From NCBI GenBank assembly GCA_033064195.1, contig JARBJD010000486.1:1-42919 (forward strand): 42,919 nt of DNA, given 5' to 3'. Under the pieces are notes generated by a model that was given only the letters and a program-made list of their open reading frames with translations, made no database searches and was not told the DNA's origin. Shown piece after piece: positions 1 to 13,800 of the stretch (positions within the stretch are counted from its first letter, which is position 1; every line of letters begins with the position of its first letter). The position numbers were made by a program, and so were the translations under genes. Source of the DNA: Blattamonas nauphoetae. Its lineage: Eukaryota > Preaxostyla > Oxymonadida.

Positions 1-300
1 CCCCATCACCACCACACTCTCGCTCTGGCTCACCCTCACCACCAAACACTCCTCACCGCACTCCAAAACCAATTTTCATTTCACATCCTTGAAGTCAACT
101 ACCTCCTTCCCAATTGCGAACCATCTGAATTGAATCTATATCATTTCCTTCTGGTTACATCTCAGCCTCAATGCTTTCTCTCAAAAACCAAAACTGGTGT
201 CGTGAGGACGATAGTTGAGAGAACATCGCCAACTACATTAGGATCATCCCATCAATTGTATTTTCTCTGTCTGATTAGACTTCTGGTGGGAAGATTTTGA
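1..300 (+). CDS. 3' end of an unrecognised coding sequence, cut by the window edge
   Basis: The frame starting at base 1 is open for 99 codons and ends at TGA 298-300. It contains no ATG, so any start would lie outside the window. The visible part begins with a His-rich stretch (PHHHHTLALAHPHHQ) and ends with a hydrophobic segment (LYFLCLIRLLVGRF). I do not recognise a family. It is the only part of the first 430 bases that is not satellite and shows no GCCC/GGGC hairpins, so it may be host sequence bordering the array. A chance open frame or a 3' exon is equally possible. Bases 301-432 hold nothing I can name. Confidence 0.25.
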   Translation, partial: PHHHHTLALAHPHHQTLLTALQNQFSFHILEVNYLLPNCEPSELNLYHFLLVTSQPQCFLSKTKTGVVRTIVERTSPTTLGSSHQLYFLCLIRLLVGRF

Positions 301-432
301 AAAAACACTTAAGACCAGCTATTTGAGGTGTGAAAGAGTAGTTGGAGAGAGACCGGTAAAGTTGAAAAAAAAGAATGGCGACGGTTGGTTTCGATGTGGG
401 CTCGAACTTTTCTATGATGTCAAAAATACTGA

Positions 433-1034
433 CCCATTTTGACAAAATGTCCCAGTGAAGTGAATATCACCCCCATTCGGGCCAATTCATCAATCTTCAT
501 CTTTCTTCATCAACATCATGTATCGTCTCATCCAACTCATCTAACTCCTCATTTCGAAAAAACTGCCCCTCCAGGGGCTCTTCCTCCATTTTGACAAAAT
601 GTCCCAGTGAAGTGAATATCACCCCCATTCGGGCCAATTCATCAATCTTCATCTTTCTTCATCAACATCATGTATCGTCTCATCCAACTCATCTAACTCC
701 TCATTTCGAAAAAACTGCCCCTCCAGGGGCTCTTCCTCCATTTTGACAAAATGTCCCAGTGAAGTCATCAACATCATGTATCGTCTCATCCAACTCATCT
801 AACTCCTCATTTCGAAAAAACTGCCCCTCCAGGGGCTCTTCCTCCATTTTGACAAAATGTCCCAGTGAAGTGAATATCACCCCCATTCGGGCCAATTCAT
901 CAATCTTCATCTTTCTTCATCAACATCATGTATCGTCTCATCCAACTCATCTAACTCCTCATTTCGAAAAACAGCCCCTCCAGGGGCTCTTCCTCCATTT
1001 TGACAAAATGTCCCAGTGAAGTGAATATCACCCC
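433..1034. repeat. Leading run of ~151-bp subrepeats at the left array edge
   Basis: The array opens with subrepeats rather than a core unit. The marker CCCAGTGAAG lies at 451, 603, 754, 861 and 1012, giving spacings of 152, 151, 107 and 151. The 107-bp copy lacks the segment from GAATATCACC to the CTTCATCTTTCTT stretch. Each full copy contains two mini-inverted repeats: CCCCCATTCGGGCC and GCCCCTCCAGGGGC. Confidence 0.9.
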
Positions 1035-3349
1035 TTTCAGAGTCACATCCACTTTTGGACAACATGCCCATGCCGGGGCTCATTGATCATCCTTCTTTTG
1101 GGACATATTCCGTAAGACAACCCGATATCGCTTTGGGGATCAATCTATCATGATCCTACTCTGCTCCCTGTCGTGTGCCGTTAAGCTAGCGAAGACTCTT
1201 TAGGACAGAGGAATGGGAGGACCCGAATGAACTGTGTTCCGGAGCCGCTCAGGTCTTTCGACCCTTTCCAAACCAACCACCAGAACCTTCTACACTACAG
1301 AGACGAGGACTCCATTTAGCCTTGATATCATAGGTACGTTACGTCGAGGGTGCCCCAAATGGGTCGGATGACCAATTTGCTCCTTCTACACTGTATGACC
1401 ACGGTCACGGTTATAGTGAGATTTTTGGAGAAAATGATAAATATGGGTGAGAAGCCGCGCAGGGCGAGTGATGATTTTTGTGTACAATTCTGTATGATGA
1501 TTGTTTTCCAACTTTTCGCATCACACATCAAGATGCAGTCAACTTTCATTCAAAATTTCAAATCCGGCACCATTCGGGCCAATTCATCAATCTTCATCTT
1601 TCTTCATAAGCATCAAGTATCGTCTCATCCAACTCATCTAACTCCTCATTTCGAAAAACAGCCCTCCAGGGGCTCTTCCTCCATTTTGACAAAATGTCCC
1701 AGTGAAGTGAATATCACCCCATTCGGGCCAATTCATCAATCTTCATCTTTCTTCATCAACATCATGTATCGTCTCATCCAACTCATCTAACTCCTCATTT
1801 CGAAAAACTGCCCTCCAGGGGCTCTTCCTCCATTTTGACAAAATGTCCCAGTGAAGTGAATATCACCCCCATTCGGGCCAATTCATCAATCTTCATCTTT
1901 CTTCATCAACATCATGTATCGTCTCATCCAACTCATCTAACTCCTCATTTCGAAAAACTGCCCTCCAGGGGCTCTTCCTCCATTTTGACAAAATGTCCCA
2001 GTGAAGTGAATATCACCCCTTTCAGAGTCACATCCACTTTTGGACAACATGCCCATGCCGGGGCTCATTGATCATCCTTCTTTTGGGACATATTCCGTAA
2101 GACAACCCGATATCGCTTTGGGGATCAATCTATCATGATCCTACTCTGCTCCCTGTCGTGTGCCGTTAAGCTAGCGAAGACTCTTTAGGACAGAGGAATG
2201 GGAGGACCCGAATGAACTGTGTTCCGGAGCCGCTCAGGTCTTTCGACCCTTTCCAAACCAACCACCAGAACCTTCTACACTCGAGGGTGCCCCAAATGGG
2301 TCGGATGACCAATTTGCTCCTTCTACACTGTATGACCACGGTCACGGTTATAGTGAGATTTTTGGAGAAAATGATAAATATGGGTGAGAGTAGCCCGCGC
2401 AGGGGCGAGTGATGATTTTTGTGTACAATTCTGTATGATGATTGTTTTCCAACTTTTCGCATCACACATCAAGATGCAGTCAATTTCCATTCGAAATCTC
2501 CAATCCGCCCCCAGTTGGGCCAATTCATCAATCTTCATCAAACTTCATCTTTCTTCATCAACATCATGTATCGTCTCATCCAACTCATCTAACTCCTCAT
2601 TTCGAAAAAACAGCCCCTCCAGGGGCTCTTCCTCCATTTTGACAAAATGTCCCAGTGAAGTGAATATCACCCCTTTCAGAGTCACATCCACTTTTGGACA
2701 ACATGCCCATGCCGGGGCTCATTGATCATCCTTCTTTTTGGGACATATTCCGTAAGACAACCCGATATCGCTTTGGGGATCAATCTATCATGATCCTACT
2801 CTGCTCCCTGTCGTGTGCCGTTAAGCTAGCGAAGACTCTTTAGGACAGAGGAATGGGAGGACCCGAATGAACTGTGTTCCGGAGCCGCTCAGGTCTTTCG
2901 ACCCTTTCCAAACCAACCACCAGAACCTTCTACACTACAGAGACGAGGACTCCATTTAGCCTTGATATCATAGGTACGTTACGTCGAGGGTGCCCCAAAT
3001 GGGTCGGATGACCAATTTGCTCCTTCTACACTGTATGACCACGGTCACGGTTATAGTGAGATTTTTGGAGAAAATGATAAATATGGGTGAGAGTAGCGCA
3101 GGGCGAGTGATGATTTTGTGTACAATTCTGTATGATGATTGTTTTCCAACTTTTCGCATCACACATCAAGATGCAGTCAATTTTCATTCGAAATCTCCAA
3201 TCCGCCCCCAGTTGGGCCAATTCATCAATCTTCATCAAACTTCATCTTTCTTCATCAACATCATGTATCGTCTCATCCAACTCATCTAACTCCTCATTTC
3301 GAAAAAACAGCCCCTCCAGGGGCTCTTCCTCCATTTTGACAAAATGTCC

Positions 3350-4291
3350 CAGTGAAGTGAATATCACCCCCATTCGGGCCAATTCATCAATCTTCATCTT
3401 TCTTCATCAACATCATGTATCGTCTCATCCAACTCATCTAACTCCTCATTTCGAAAAAACTGCCCCTCCAGGGGCTCTTCCTCCATTTTGACAAAATGTC
3501 CCAGTGAAGTGAATATCACCCCCATTCGGGCCAATTCATCAATCTTCATCAAACTTCATCTTTCTTCATCAACATCATGTATCGTCTCATCCAACTCATC
3601 TAACTCCTCATTTCGAAAAAACTGCCCCTCCAGGGGCTCTTCCTCCATTTTGACAAAATGTCCCAGTGAAGTGAATATCACCCCCATTCGGGCCAATTCA
3701 TCAATCTTCATCTTTCTTCATCAACATCATGTATCGTCTCATCCAACTCATCTAACTCCTCATTTCGAAAAAACTGCCCCTCCAGGGGCTCTTCCTCCAT
3801 TTTGACAAAATGTCCCAGTGAAGTGAATATCACCCCCATTCGGGCCAATTCATCAATCTTCATCTTTCTTCATCAACATCATGTATCGTCTCATCCAACT
3901 CATCTAACTCCTCATTTCGAAAAAACTGCCCCTCCAGGGGCTCTTCCTCCATTTTGACAAAATGTCCCAGTGAAGTGAATATCACCCCCATTCGGGCCAA
4001 TTCATCAATCTTCATCTTTCTTCATCAACATCATGTATCGTCTCATCCAACTCATCTAACTCCTCATTTCGAAAAACTGCCCCTCCAGGGGCTCTTCCTC
4101 CATTTTGACAAAATGTCCCAGTGAAGTGAATATCACCCCCATTCGGGCCAATTCATCAATCTTCATCTTTCTTCATCAACATCATGTATCGTCTCATCCA
4201 ACTCATCTAACTCCTCATTTCGAAAAAACAGCCCCTCCAGGGGCTCTTCCTCCATTTTGACAAAATGTCCCAGTGAAGTGAATATCACCCC
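3350..4291. repeat. Longest uninterrupted run of ~151-bp subrepeats
   Basis: Between the core that starts at 2674 and the one at 4292 lie about six extra copies of the ~151-bp subrepeat, making this the longest unit of the array (1618 bp). One copy near 3540 carries a 12-bp extra ATCAAACTTCAT segment otherwise typical of the first subrepeat after a core. The number of G/C and A bases at GCCCCTCCAGGGGC and at the preceding CGAAAAA(A) run varies between copies. Confidence 0.9.
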
Positions 4292-7200
4292 TTTCAGAGT
4301 CACATCCACTTTTGGACAACATGCCCATGCCGGGGCTCATTGATCATCCTTCTTTTTGGGACATATTCCGTAAGACAACCCGATATCGCTTTGGGGATCA
4401 ATCTATCATGATCCTACTCTGCTCCCTGTCGTGTGCCGTTAAGCTAGCGAAGACTCTTTAGGACAGAGGAATGGGAGGACCCGAATGAACTGTGTTCCGG
4501 AGCCGCTCAGGTCTTTCGACCCTTTCCAAACCAACCACCAGAACCTTCTACACTACAGAGACGAGGACTCCATTTAGCCTTGATATCATAGGTACGTTAC
4601 GTCGAGGGTGCCCCAAATGGGTCGGATGACCAATTTGCTCCTTCTACACTGTATGACCACGGTCACGGTTATAGTGAGATTTTTGGAGAAAATGATAAAT
4701 ATGGGTGAGAGTAGCCCGCGCGAGTGATGATTTTTGTGTACAATTCTGTATGATGATTGTTTTCCGACTTTTCTCATCACACATCAAGATGCAGTCAATT
4801 TTCATTCGAAATCTCCAATCCGCCCCCAGTTGGGCCAATTCATCAATCTTCATCAAACTTCATCTTTCTTCATCAACATCATGTATCGTCTCATCCAACT
4901 CATCTAACTCCTCATTTCGGAAAAACAGCCCCTCCAGGGGCTCTTCCTCCATTTTGACAAAATGTCCCAGTGAAGTGAATATCACCCCTTTCAGAGTCAC
5001 ATCCACTTTTGGACAACATGCCCATGCCGGGGCTCATTGATCATCCTTCTTTTGGGACATATTCCGTAAGACAACCCGATATCGCTTTGGGGATCAATCT
5101 ATCATGATCCTACTCTGCTCCCTGTCGTGTGCCGTTAAGCTAGCGAAGACTCTTTAGGACAGAGGAATGGGAGGACCCGAATGAACTGTGTTCCGGAGCC
5201 GCTCAGGTCTTTCGACCCTTTCCAAACCAACCACCAGAACCTTCTACACTACAGAGACGAGGACTCCATTTAGCCTTGATATCATAGGTACGTTACGTCG
5301 AGGGTGCCCCAAATGGGTCGGATGACCAATTTGCTCCTTCTACACTGTATGACCACGGTCACGGTTATAGTGAGATTTTTGGAGAAAATGATAAATATGG
5401 GTGAGAGTAGCCCGCGCGAGTGATGATTTTTGTGTACAATTCTGTATGATGATTGTTTTCCAACTTTTCGCATCACACATCAAGATGCAGTCAACTTTCA
5501 TTCAAAATTTCAAATCCGGCACCATTCGGGCCAATTCATCAATCTTCATCTTTCTTCATAAGCATCAAGTATCGTCTCATCCAACTCATCTAACTCCTCA
5601 TTTCGAAAAAACAGCCCCTCCAGGGGCTCTTCCTCCATTTTGACAAAATGTCCCAGTGAAGTGAATATCACCCCCATTCGGGCCAATTCATCAATCTTCA
5701 TCTTTCTTCATCAACATCATGTATCGTCTCATCCAACTCATCTAACTCCTCATTTCGAAAAAACTGCCCCTCCAGGGGCTCTTCCTCCATTTTGACAAAA
5801 TGTCCCAGTGAAGTGAATATCACCCCCATTCGGGCCAATTCATCAATCTTCATCTTTCTTCATCAACATCATGTATCGTCTCATCCAACTCATCTAACTC
5901 CTCATTTCGAAAAAACAGCCCCTCCAGGGGCTCTTCCTCCATTTTGACAAAATGTCCCAGTGAAGTGAATATCACCCCTTTCAGAGTCACATCCACTTTT
6001 GGACAACATGCCCATGCCGGGGCTCATTGATCATCCTTCTTTTTGGGACATATTCCGTAAGACAACCCGATATCGCTTTGGGGATCAATCTATCATGATC
6101 CTACTCTGCTCCCTGTCGTGTGCCGTTAAGCTAGCGAAGACTCTTTAGGACAGAGGAATGGGAGGACCCGAATGAACTGTGTTCCGGAGCCGCTCAGGTC
6201 TTTCGACCCTTTCCAAACCAACCACCAGAACCTTCTACACTACAGAGACGAGGACTCCATTTAGCCTTGATATCATAGGTACGTTACGTCGAGGGTGCCC
6301 CAAATGGGTCGGATGACCAATTTGCTCCTTCTACACTGTATGACCACGGTCACGGTTATAGTGAGATTTTTGGAGAAAATGATAAATATGGGTGAGAGTA
6401 GCCCGCGCAGGGGCGAGTGATGATTTTTGTGTACAATTCTGTATGATGATTGTTTTCCGACTTTTCTCATCACACATCAAGATGCAGTCAATTTTCATTC
6501 GAAATCTCCAATCCGCCCCCAGTTGGGCCAATTCATCAATCTTCATCAAACTTCATCTTTCTTCATCAACATCATGTATCGTCTCATCCAACTCATCTAA
6601 CTCCTCATTTCGAAAAAACAGCCCCTCCAGGGGCTCTTCCTCCATTTTGACAAAATGTCCCAGTGAAGTGAATATCACCCCTTTCAGAGTCACATCCACT
6701 TTTGGACAACATGCCCATGCCGGGGCTCATTGATCATCCTTCTTTTTGGGACATATTCCGTAAGACAACCCGATATCGCTTTGGGGATCAATCTATCATG
6801 ATCCTACTCTGCTCCCTGTCGTGTGCCGTTAAGCTAGCGAAGACTCTTTAGGACAGAGGAATGGGAGGACCCGAATGAACTGTGTTCCGGAGCCGCTCAG
6901 GTCTTTCGACCCTTTCCAAACCAACCACCAGAACCTTCTACACTACAGAGACGAGGACTCCATTTAGCCTTGATATCATAGGTACGTTACGTCGAGGGTG
7001 CCCCAAATGGGTCGGATGACCAATTTGCTCCTTCTACACTGTATGACCACGGCCACGGTTATAGTGAGATTTTTGGAGAAAATGATAAATATGGGTGAGA
7101 GTAGCCCGCGCAGGGGCGAGTGATGATTTTTGTGTACAATTCTGTATGATGATTGTTTTCCAACTTTTCGCATCACACATCAAGATGCAGTCAACTTTCA

Positions 7201-10018
7201 TTCAAAATTTCAAATCCGGCACCATTCGGGCCAATTCATCAATCTTCATCTTTCTTCATAAGCATCAAGTATCGTCTCATCCAACTCATCTAACTCCTCA
7301 TTTCGAAAAAACAGCCCCTCCAGGGGCTCTTCCTCCATTTTGACAAAATGTCCCAGTGAAGTGAATATCACCCCCATTCGGGCCAATTCATCAATCTTCA
7401 TCTTTCTTCATCAACATCATGTATCGTCTCATCCAACTCATCTAACTCCTCATTTCGAAAAAACTGCCCCTCCAGGGGCTCTTCCTCCATTTTGACAAAA
7501 TGTCCCAGTGAAGTGAATATCACCCCCATTCGGGCCAATTCATCAATCTTCATCTTTCTTCATCAACATCATGTATCGTCTCATCCAACTCATCTAACTC
7601 CTCATTTCGAAAAAACTGCCCCTCCAGGGGCTCTTCCTCCATTTTGACAAAATGTCCCAGTGAAGTGAATATCACCCCCATTCGGGCCAATTCATCAATC
7701 TTCATCTTTCTTCATCAACATCATGTATCGTCTCATCCAACTCATCTAACTCCTCATTTCGAAAAAACAGCCCCTCCAGGGGCTCTTCCTCCATTTTGAC
7801 AAAATGTCCCAGTGAAGTGAATATCACCCCTTTCAGAGTCACATCCACTTTTGGACAACATGCCCATGCCGGGGCTCATTGATCATCCTTCTTTTGGGAC
7901 ATATTCCGTAAGACAACCCGATATCGCTTTGGGGATCAATCTATCATGATCCTACTCTGCTCCCTGTCGTGTGCCGTTAAGCTAGCGAAGACTCTTTAGG
8001 ACAGAGGAATGGGAGGACCCGAATGAACTGTGTTCCGGAGCCGCTCAGGTCTTTCGACCCTTTCCAAACCAACCACCAGAACCTTCTACACTACAGAGAC
8101 GAGGACTCCATTTAGCCTTGATATCATAGGTACGTTACGTCGAGGGTGCCTCAAATGGGTCGGATGACCAATTTGCTCCTTCTACACTGTATGACCACGG
8201 TCACGGTTATAGTGAGATTTTTGGAGAAAATGATAAATATGGGTGAGAGTAGCCCGCGCGAGTGATGATTTTTGTGTACAATTCTGTATGATGATTGTTT
8301 TCCGACTTTTCTCATCACACATCAAGATGCAGTCAATTTTCATTCGAAATCTCCAATCCGCCCCCAGTTGGGCCAATTCATCAATCTTCATCAAACTTCA
8401 TCTTTCTTCATCAACATCATGTATCGTCTCATCCAACTCATCTAACTCCTCATTTCGAAAAAACTGCCCTCCAGGGGCTCTTCCTCCATTTTGACAAAAT
8501 GTCCCAGTGAAGTGAATATCACCCCTTTCAGAGTCACATCCACTTTTGGACAACATGCCCATGCCGGGGCTCATTGATCATCCTTCTTTTGGGACATATT
8601 CCGTAAGACAACCCGATATCGCTTTGGGGATCAATCTATCATGATCCTACTCTGCTCCCTGTCGTGTGCCGTTAAGCTAGCGAAGACTCTTTAGGACAGA
8701 GGAATGGGAGGACCCGAATGAACTGTGTTCCGGAGCCGCTCAGGTCTTTCGACCCTTTCCAAACCAACCACCAGAACCTTCTACACTACAGAGACGAGGA
8801 CTCCATTTTAGCCTTGATATCATAGGTACGTTACGTCGAGGGTGCCCCAAATGGGTCGGATGACCAATTTGCTCCTTCTACACTGTATGACCACGGTCAC
8901 GGTTATAGTGAGATTTTTGGAGAAAATGATAAATATGGGTGAGAGTAGCCCGCGCGAGCGAGTGATGATTTTGTGTACAATTCTGTATGATGATTGTTTT
9001 CCAACTTTTCGCATCACACATCAAGATGCAGTCAACTTTCATTCAAAATTTCAAATCCGGCACCATTCGGGCCAATTCATCAATCTTCATCTTTCTTCAT
9101 AAGCATCAAGTATCGTCTCATCCAACTCATCTAACTCCTCATTTCGAAAAAACTGCCCCTCCAGGGGCTCTTCCTCCATTTTGACAAAATGTCCCAGTGA
9201 AGTGAATATCACCCCCATTCGGGCCAATTCATCAATCTTCATCTTTCTTCATCAACATCATGTATCGTCTCATCCAACTCATCTAACTCCTCATTTCGAA
9301 AAAACAGCCCCTCCAGGGGCTCTTCCTCCATTTTGACAAAATGTCCCAGTGAAGTGAATATCACCCCTTTCAGAGTCACATCCACTTTTGGACAACATGC
9401 CCATGCCGGGGCTCATTGATCATCCTTCTTTTTGGGACATATTCCGTAAGACAACCCGATATCGCTTTGGGGATCAATCTATCATGATCCTACTCTGCTC
9501 CCTGTCGTGTGCCGTTAAGCTAGCGAAGACTCTTTAGGACAGAGGAATGGGAGGACCCGAATGAACTGTGTTCCGGAGCCGCTCAGGTCTTTCGACCCTT
9601 TCCAAACCAACCACCAGAACCTTCTACACTCGAGGGTGCCCCAAATGGGTCGGATGACCAATTTGCTCCTTCTACACTGTATGACCACGGTCACGGTTAT
9701 AGTGAGATTTTTGGAGAAAATGATAAATATGGGTGAGAGTAGCCCGCGCGACGAGTGATGATTTTTGTGTACAATTCTGTATGATGATTGTTTTCCGACT
9801 TTTCTCATCACACATCAAGATGCAGTCAATTTTCATTCGAAATCTCCAATCCGCCCCCAGTTGGGCCAATTCATCAATCTTCATCAAACTTCATCTTTCT
9901 TCATCAACATCATGTATCGTCTCATCCAACTCATCTAACTCCTCATTTCGAAAAACAGCCCCTCCAGGGGCTCTTCCTCCATTTTGACAAAATGTCCCAG
10001 TGAAGTGAATATCACCCC
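4292..10018. repeat. Alternating A/B higher-order repeat block (left)
   Basis: Two core types can be told apart about 500 bp into each unit. Type A reads CATTCGAAATCTCC then CCCCCAGTTGGGCC. Type B reads CATTCAAAATTTC then a CACCATTCGGGCC or CACGATTCGGGCC version. Units starting at 4292, 4989, 5979, 6682, 7831, 8526 and 9368 run A, B, A, B, A, B, A. Type A here usually also reads GACTTTTCTCATC where B reads AACTTTTCGCATC. Linked variants of this kind indicate homogenisation of dimers rather than monomers. Confidence 0.8.
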
Positions 10019-10862
10019 TTTCAGAGTCACATCCACTTTTGGACAACATGCCCATGCCGGGGCTCATTGATCATCCTTCTTTTGGGACATATTCCGTAAG
10101 ACAACCCGATATCGCTTTGGGGATCAATCTATCATGATCCTACTCTGCTCCCTGTCGTGTGCCGTTAAGCTAGCGAAGACTCTTTAGGACAGAGGAATGG
10201 GAGGACCCGAATGAACTGTGTTCCGGAGCCGCTCAGGTCTTTCGACCCTTTCCAAACCAACCACCAGAACCTTCTACACTACAGAGACGAGGACTCCATT
10301 TAGCCTTGATATCATAGGTACGTTACGTCGAGGGTGCCCCAAATGGGTCGGATGACCAATTTGCTCCTTCTACACTGTATGACCACGGTCACGGTTATAG
10401 TGAGATTTTTGGAGAAAATGATAAATATGGGTGAGAGTAGCCCGCGCGAGTGATGATTTTTGTGTACAATTCTGTATGATGATTGTTTTCCAACTTTTCG
10501 CATCACACATCAAGATGCAGTCAATTTTCATTCGAAATCTCCAATCCGCCCCCAGTTGGGCCAATTCATCAATCTTCATCAAACTTCATCTTTCTTCATC
10601 AACATCATGTATCGTCTCATCCAACTCATCTAACTCCTCATTTCGAAAAACAGCCCTCCAGGGCTCTTCCTCCATTTTGACAAAATGTCCCAGTGAAGTG
10701 AATATCACCCCATTCGGGCCAATTCATCAAACTTCATCTTTCTTCATCAACATCATGTATCGTCTCATCCAACTCATCTAACTCCTCATTTCGAAAAAAC
10801 TGGCCCTCCAGGGGCTCTTCCTCCATTTTGACAAAATGTCCCAGTGAAGTGAATATCACCCC

Positions 10863-13800
10863 TTTCAGAGTCACATCCACTTTTGGACAACATGCCCATG
10901 CCGGGGCTCATTGATCATCCTTCTTTTTGGGACATATTCCGTAAGACAACCCGATATCGCTTTGGGGATCAATCTATCATGATCCTACTCTGCTCCCTGT
11001 CGTGTGCCGTTAAGCTAGCGAAGACTCTTTAGGACAGAGGAATGGGAGGACCCGAATGAACTGTGTTCCGGAGCCGCTCAGGTCTTTCGACCCTTTCCAA
11101 ACCAACCACCAGAACCTTCTACACTACAGAGACGAGGACTCCATTTAGCCTTGATATCATAGGTACGTTACGTCGAGGGTGCCCCAAATGGGTCGGATGA
11201 CCAATTTGCTCCTTCTACACTGTATGACCACGGTCACGGTTATAGTGAGATTTTTGGAGAAAATGATAAATATGGGTGAGAGTAGCCCGCGCGAGAGTGA
11301 TGATTTTGTGTACAATTCTGTATGATGATTGTTTTCCGACTTTTCGCATCACACATCAAGATGCAGTCAACTTTCATTCAAAATTTCAAATCCGGCACGA
11401 TTCGGGCCAATTCATCAATCTTCATCTTTCTTCATCAACATCATGTATCGTCTCATCCAACTCATCTAACTCCTCATTTCGAAAAACTGCCCTCCAGGGG
11501 CTCTTCCTCCATTTGACAAAATGTCCCAGTGAAGTGAATATCACCCCATTCGGGCCAATTCATCAATCTTCATCTTTCTTCATCAACATCATGTATCGTC
11601 TCATCCAACTCATCTAACTCCTCATTTCGAAAAACTGCCCTCCAGGGGCTCTTCCTCCATTTTGACAAAATGTCCCAGTGAAGTGAATATCACCCCATTC
11701 GGGCCAATTCATCAATCTTCATCTTTCTTCATCAACATCATGTATCGTCTCATCCAACTCATCTAACTCCTCATTTCGAAAAAACTGCCCCTCCAGGGGC
11801 TCTTCCTCCATTTTGACAAAATGTCCCAGTGAAGTGAATATCACCCCCATTCGGGCCAATTCATCAATCTTCATCTTTTCCAGGGGCTCTTCCTCCATTT
11901 TGACAAAATGTCCCAGTGAAGTGAATATCACCCCTTTCAGAGTCACATCCACTTTTGGACAACATGCCCATGCCGGGGCTCATTGATCATCCTTCTTTTT
12001 GGGACATATTCCGTAAGACAACCCGATATCGCTTTGGGGATCAATCTATCATGATCCTACTCTGCTCCCTGTCGTGTGCCGTTAAGCTAGCGAAGACTCT
12101 TTAGGACAGAGGAATGGGAGGACCCGAATGAACTGTGTTCCGGAGCCGCTCAGGTCTTTCGACCCTTTCCAAACCAACCACCAGAACCTTCTACACTACA
12201 GAGACGAGGACTCCATTTAGCCTTGATATCATAGGTACGTTACGTCGAGGGTGCCTCAAATGGGTCGGATGACCAATTTGCTCCTTCTACACTGTATGAC
12301 CACGGTCACGGTTATGGTGAGATTTTTGGAGAAAATGATAAATATGGGTGAGAGTAGCCCGCGCAGGGGCGAGTGATGATTTTTGTGTACAATTCTGTAT
12401 GATGATTGTTTTCCAACTTTTCGCATCACACATCAAGATGCAGTCAACTTTCATTCAAAATTTCAAATCCGGCACCATTCGGGCCAATTCATCAATCTTC
12501 ATCAAACTTCATCTTTCTTCATCAACATCATGTATCGTCTCATCCAACTCATCTAACTCCTCATTTCGAAAAAACTGCCCCTCCAGGGGCTCTTCCTCCA
12601 TTTTGACAAAATGTCCCAGTGAAGTGAATATCACCCCCATTCGGGCCAATTCATCAATCTTCATCTTTCTTCATCAACATCATGTATCGTCTCATCCAAC
12701 TCATCTAACTCCTCATTTCGAAAAAACTGCCCCTCCAGGGGCTCTTCCTCCATTTTGACAAAATGTCCCAGTGAAGTGAATATCACCCCCATTCGGGCCA
12801 ATTCATCAATCTTCATCTTTCTTCATCAACATCATGTATCGTCTCATCCAACTCATCTAACTCCTCATTTCGAAAAACAGCCCCTCCAGGGGCTCTTCCT
12901 CCAATTTGACAAAATGTCCCAGTGAAGTGAATATCACCCCTTTCAGAGTCACATCCACTTTTTGGCAACATGCCCCTGCCGGGGCTCATTGATCATCCTT
13001 CTTTTGGGACATATTCCGTAAGACAACCCGATATCGCTTTGGGGATCAATCTATCATGATCCTACTCTGCTCCCTGTCGTGTGCCGTTCAAGCTAGCGAA
13101 GACTCTTTAGGACAGAGGAATGGGAGGACCCGAATGAACTGTGTTCCGGAGCCGCTCAGGTCTTTCGACCCTTTCCAAACCAACCACCAGAACCTTCTAC
13201 ACTACAGAGACGAGGACTCCATTTAGCCTACACTGTATGACCACGGTCACGGTTATAGTGAGATTTTTGGAGAAAATGATAAATATGGGTGAGAGTAGCC
13301 CGCGCAGGGGCGAGTGATGATTTTTGTGTACAATTCTGTATGATGATTGTTTTCCGACTTTTCGCATCACACATCAAGATGCAGTCAACTTTCATTCAAA
13401 ATTTCAAATCCGGCACGATTCGGGCCAATTCATCAATCTTCATCTTTCTTCATCAACATCATGTATCGTCTCATCCAACTCATCTAACTCCTCATTTCGA
13501 AAAAACTGCCCCTCCAGGGGCTCTTCCTCCATTTTGACAAAATGTCCCAGTGAAGTGAATATCACCCCCATTCGGGCCAATTCATCAATCTTCATCTTTC
13601 TTCATCAACATCATGTATCGTCTCATCCAACTCATCTAACTCCTCATTTCGAAAAACTGCCCTCCAGGGGCTCTTCCTCCATTTTGACAAAATGTCCCAG
13701 TGAAGTGAATATCACCCATTCAGTCAATTCATCAATCTTCATCTTTCTTCATCAACATCATGTATCGTCTCATCCAACTCATCTAACTCCTCATTTCGAA

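Noticed and set aside
1-432. Telomeric repeats or subtelomere end at the left side
   Set aside because: No short G-rich or C-rich tandem typical of telomeres is present. The stretch looks like ordinary sequence.
1035-1550. Core unit as a tRNA, 5S rRNA or other pol III gene cluster
   Set aside because: The GGTCTTTCGACC stretch only loosely resembles a B box. No cloverleaf, A box at proper distance or terminator run could be matched.
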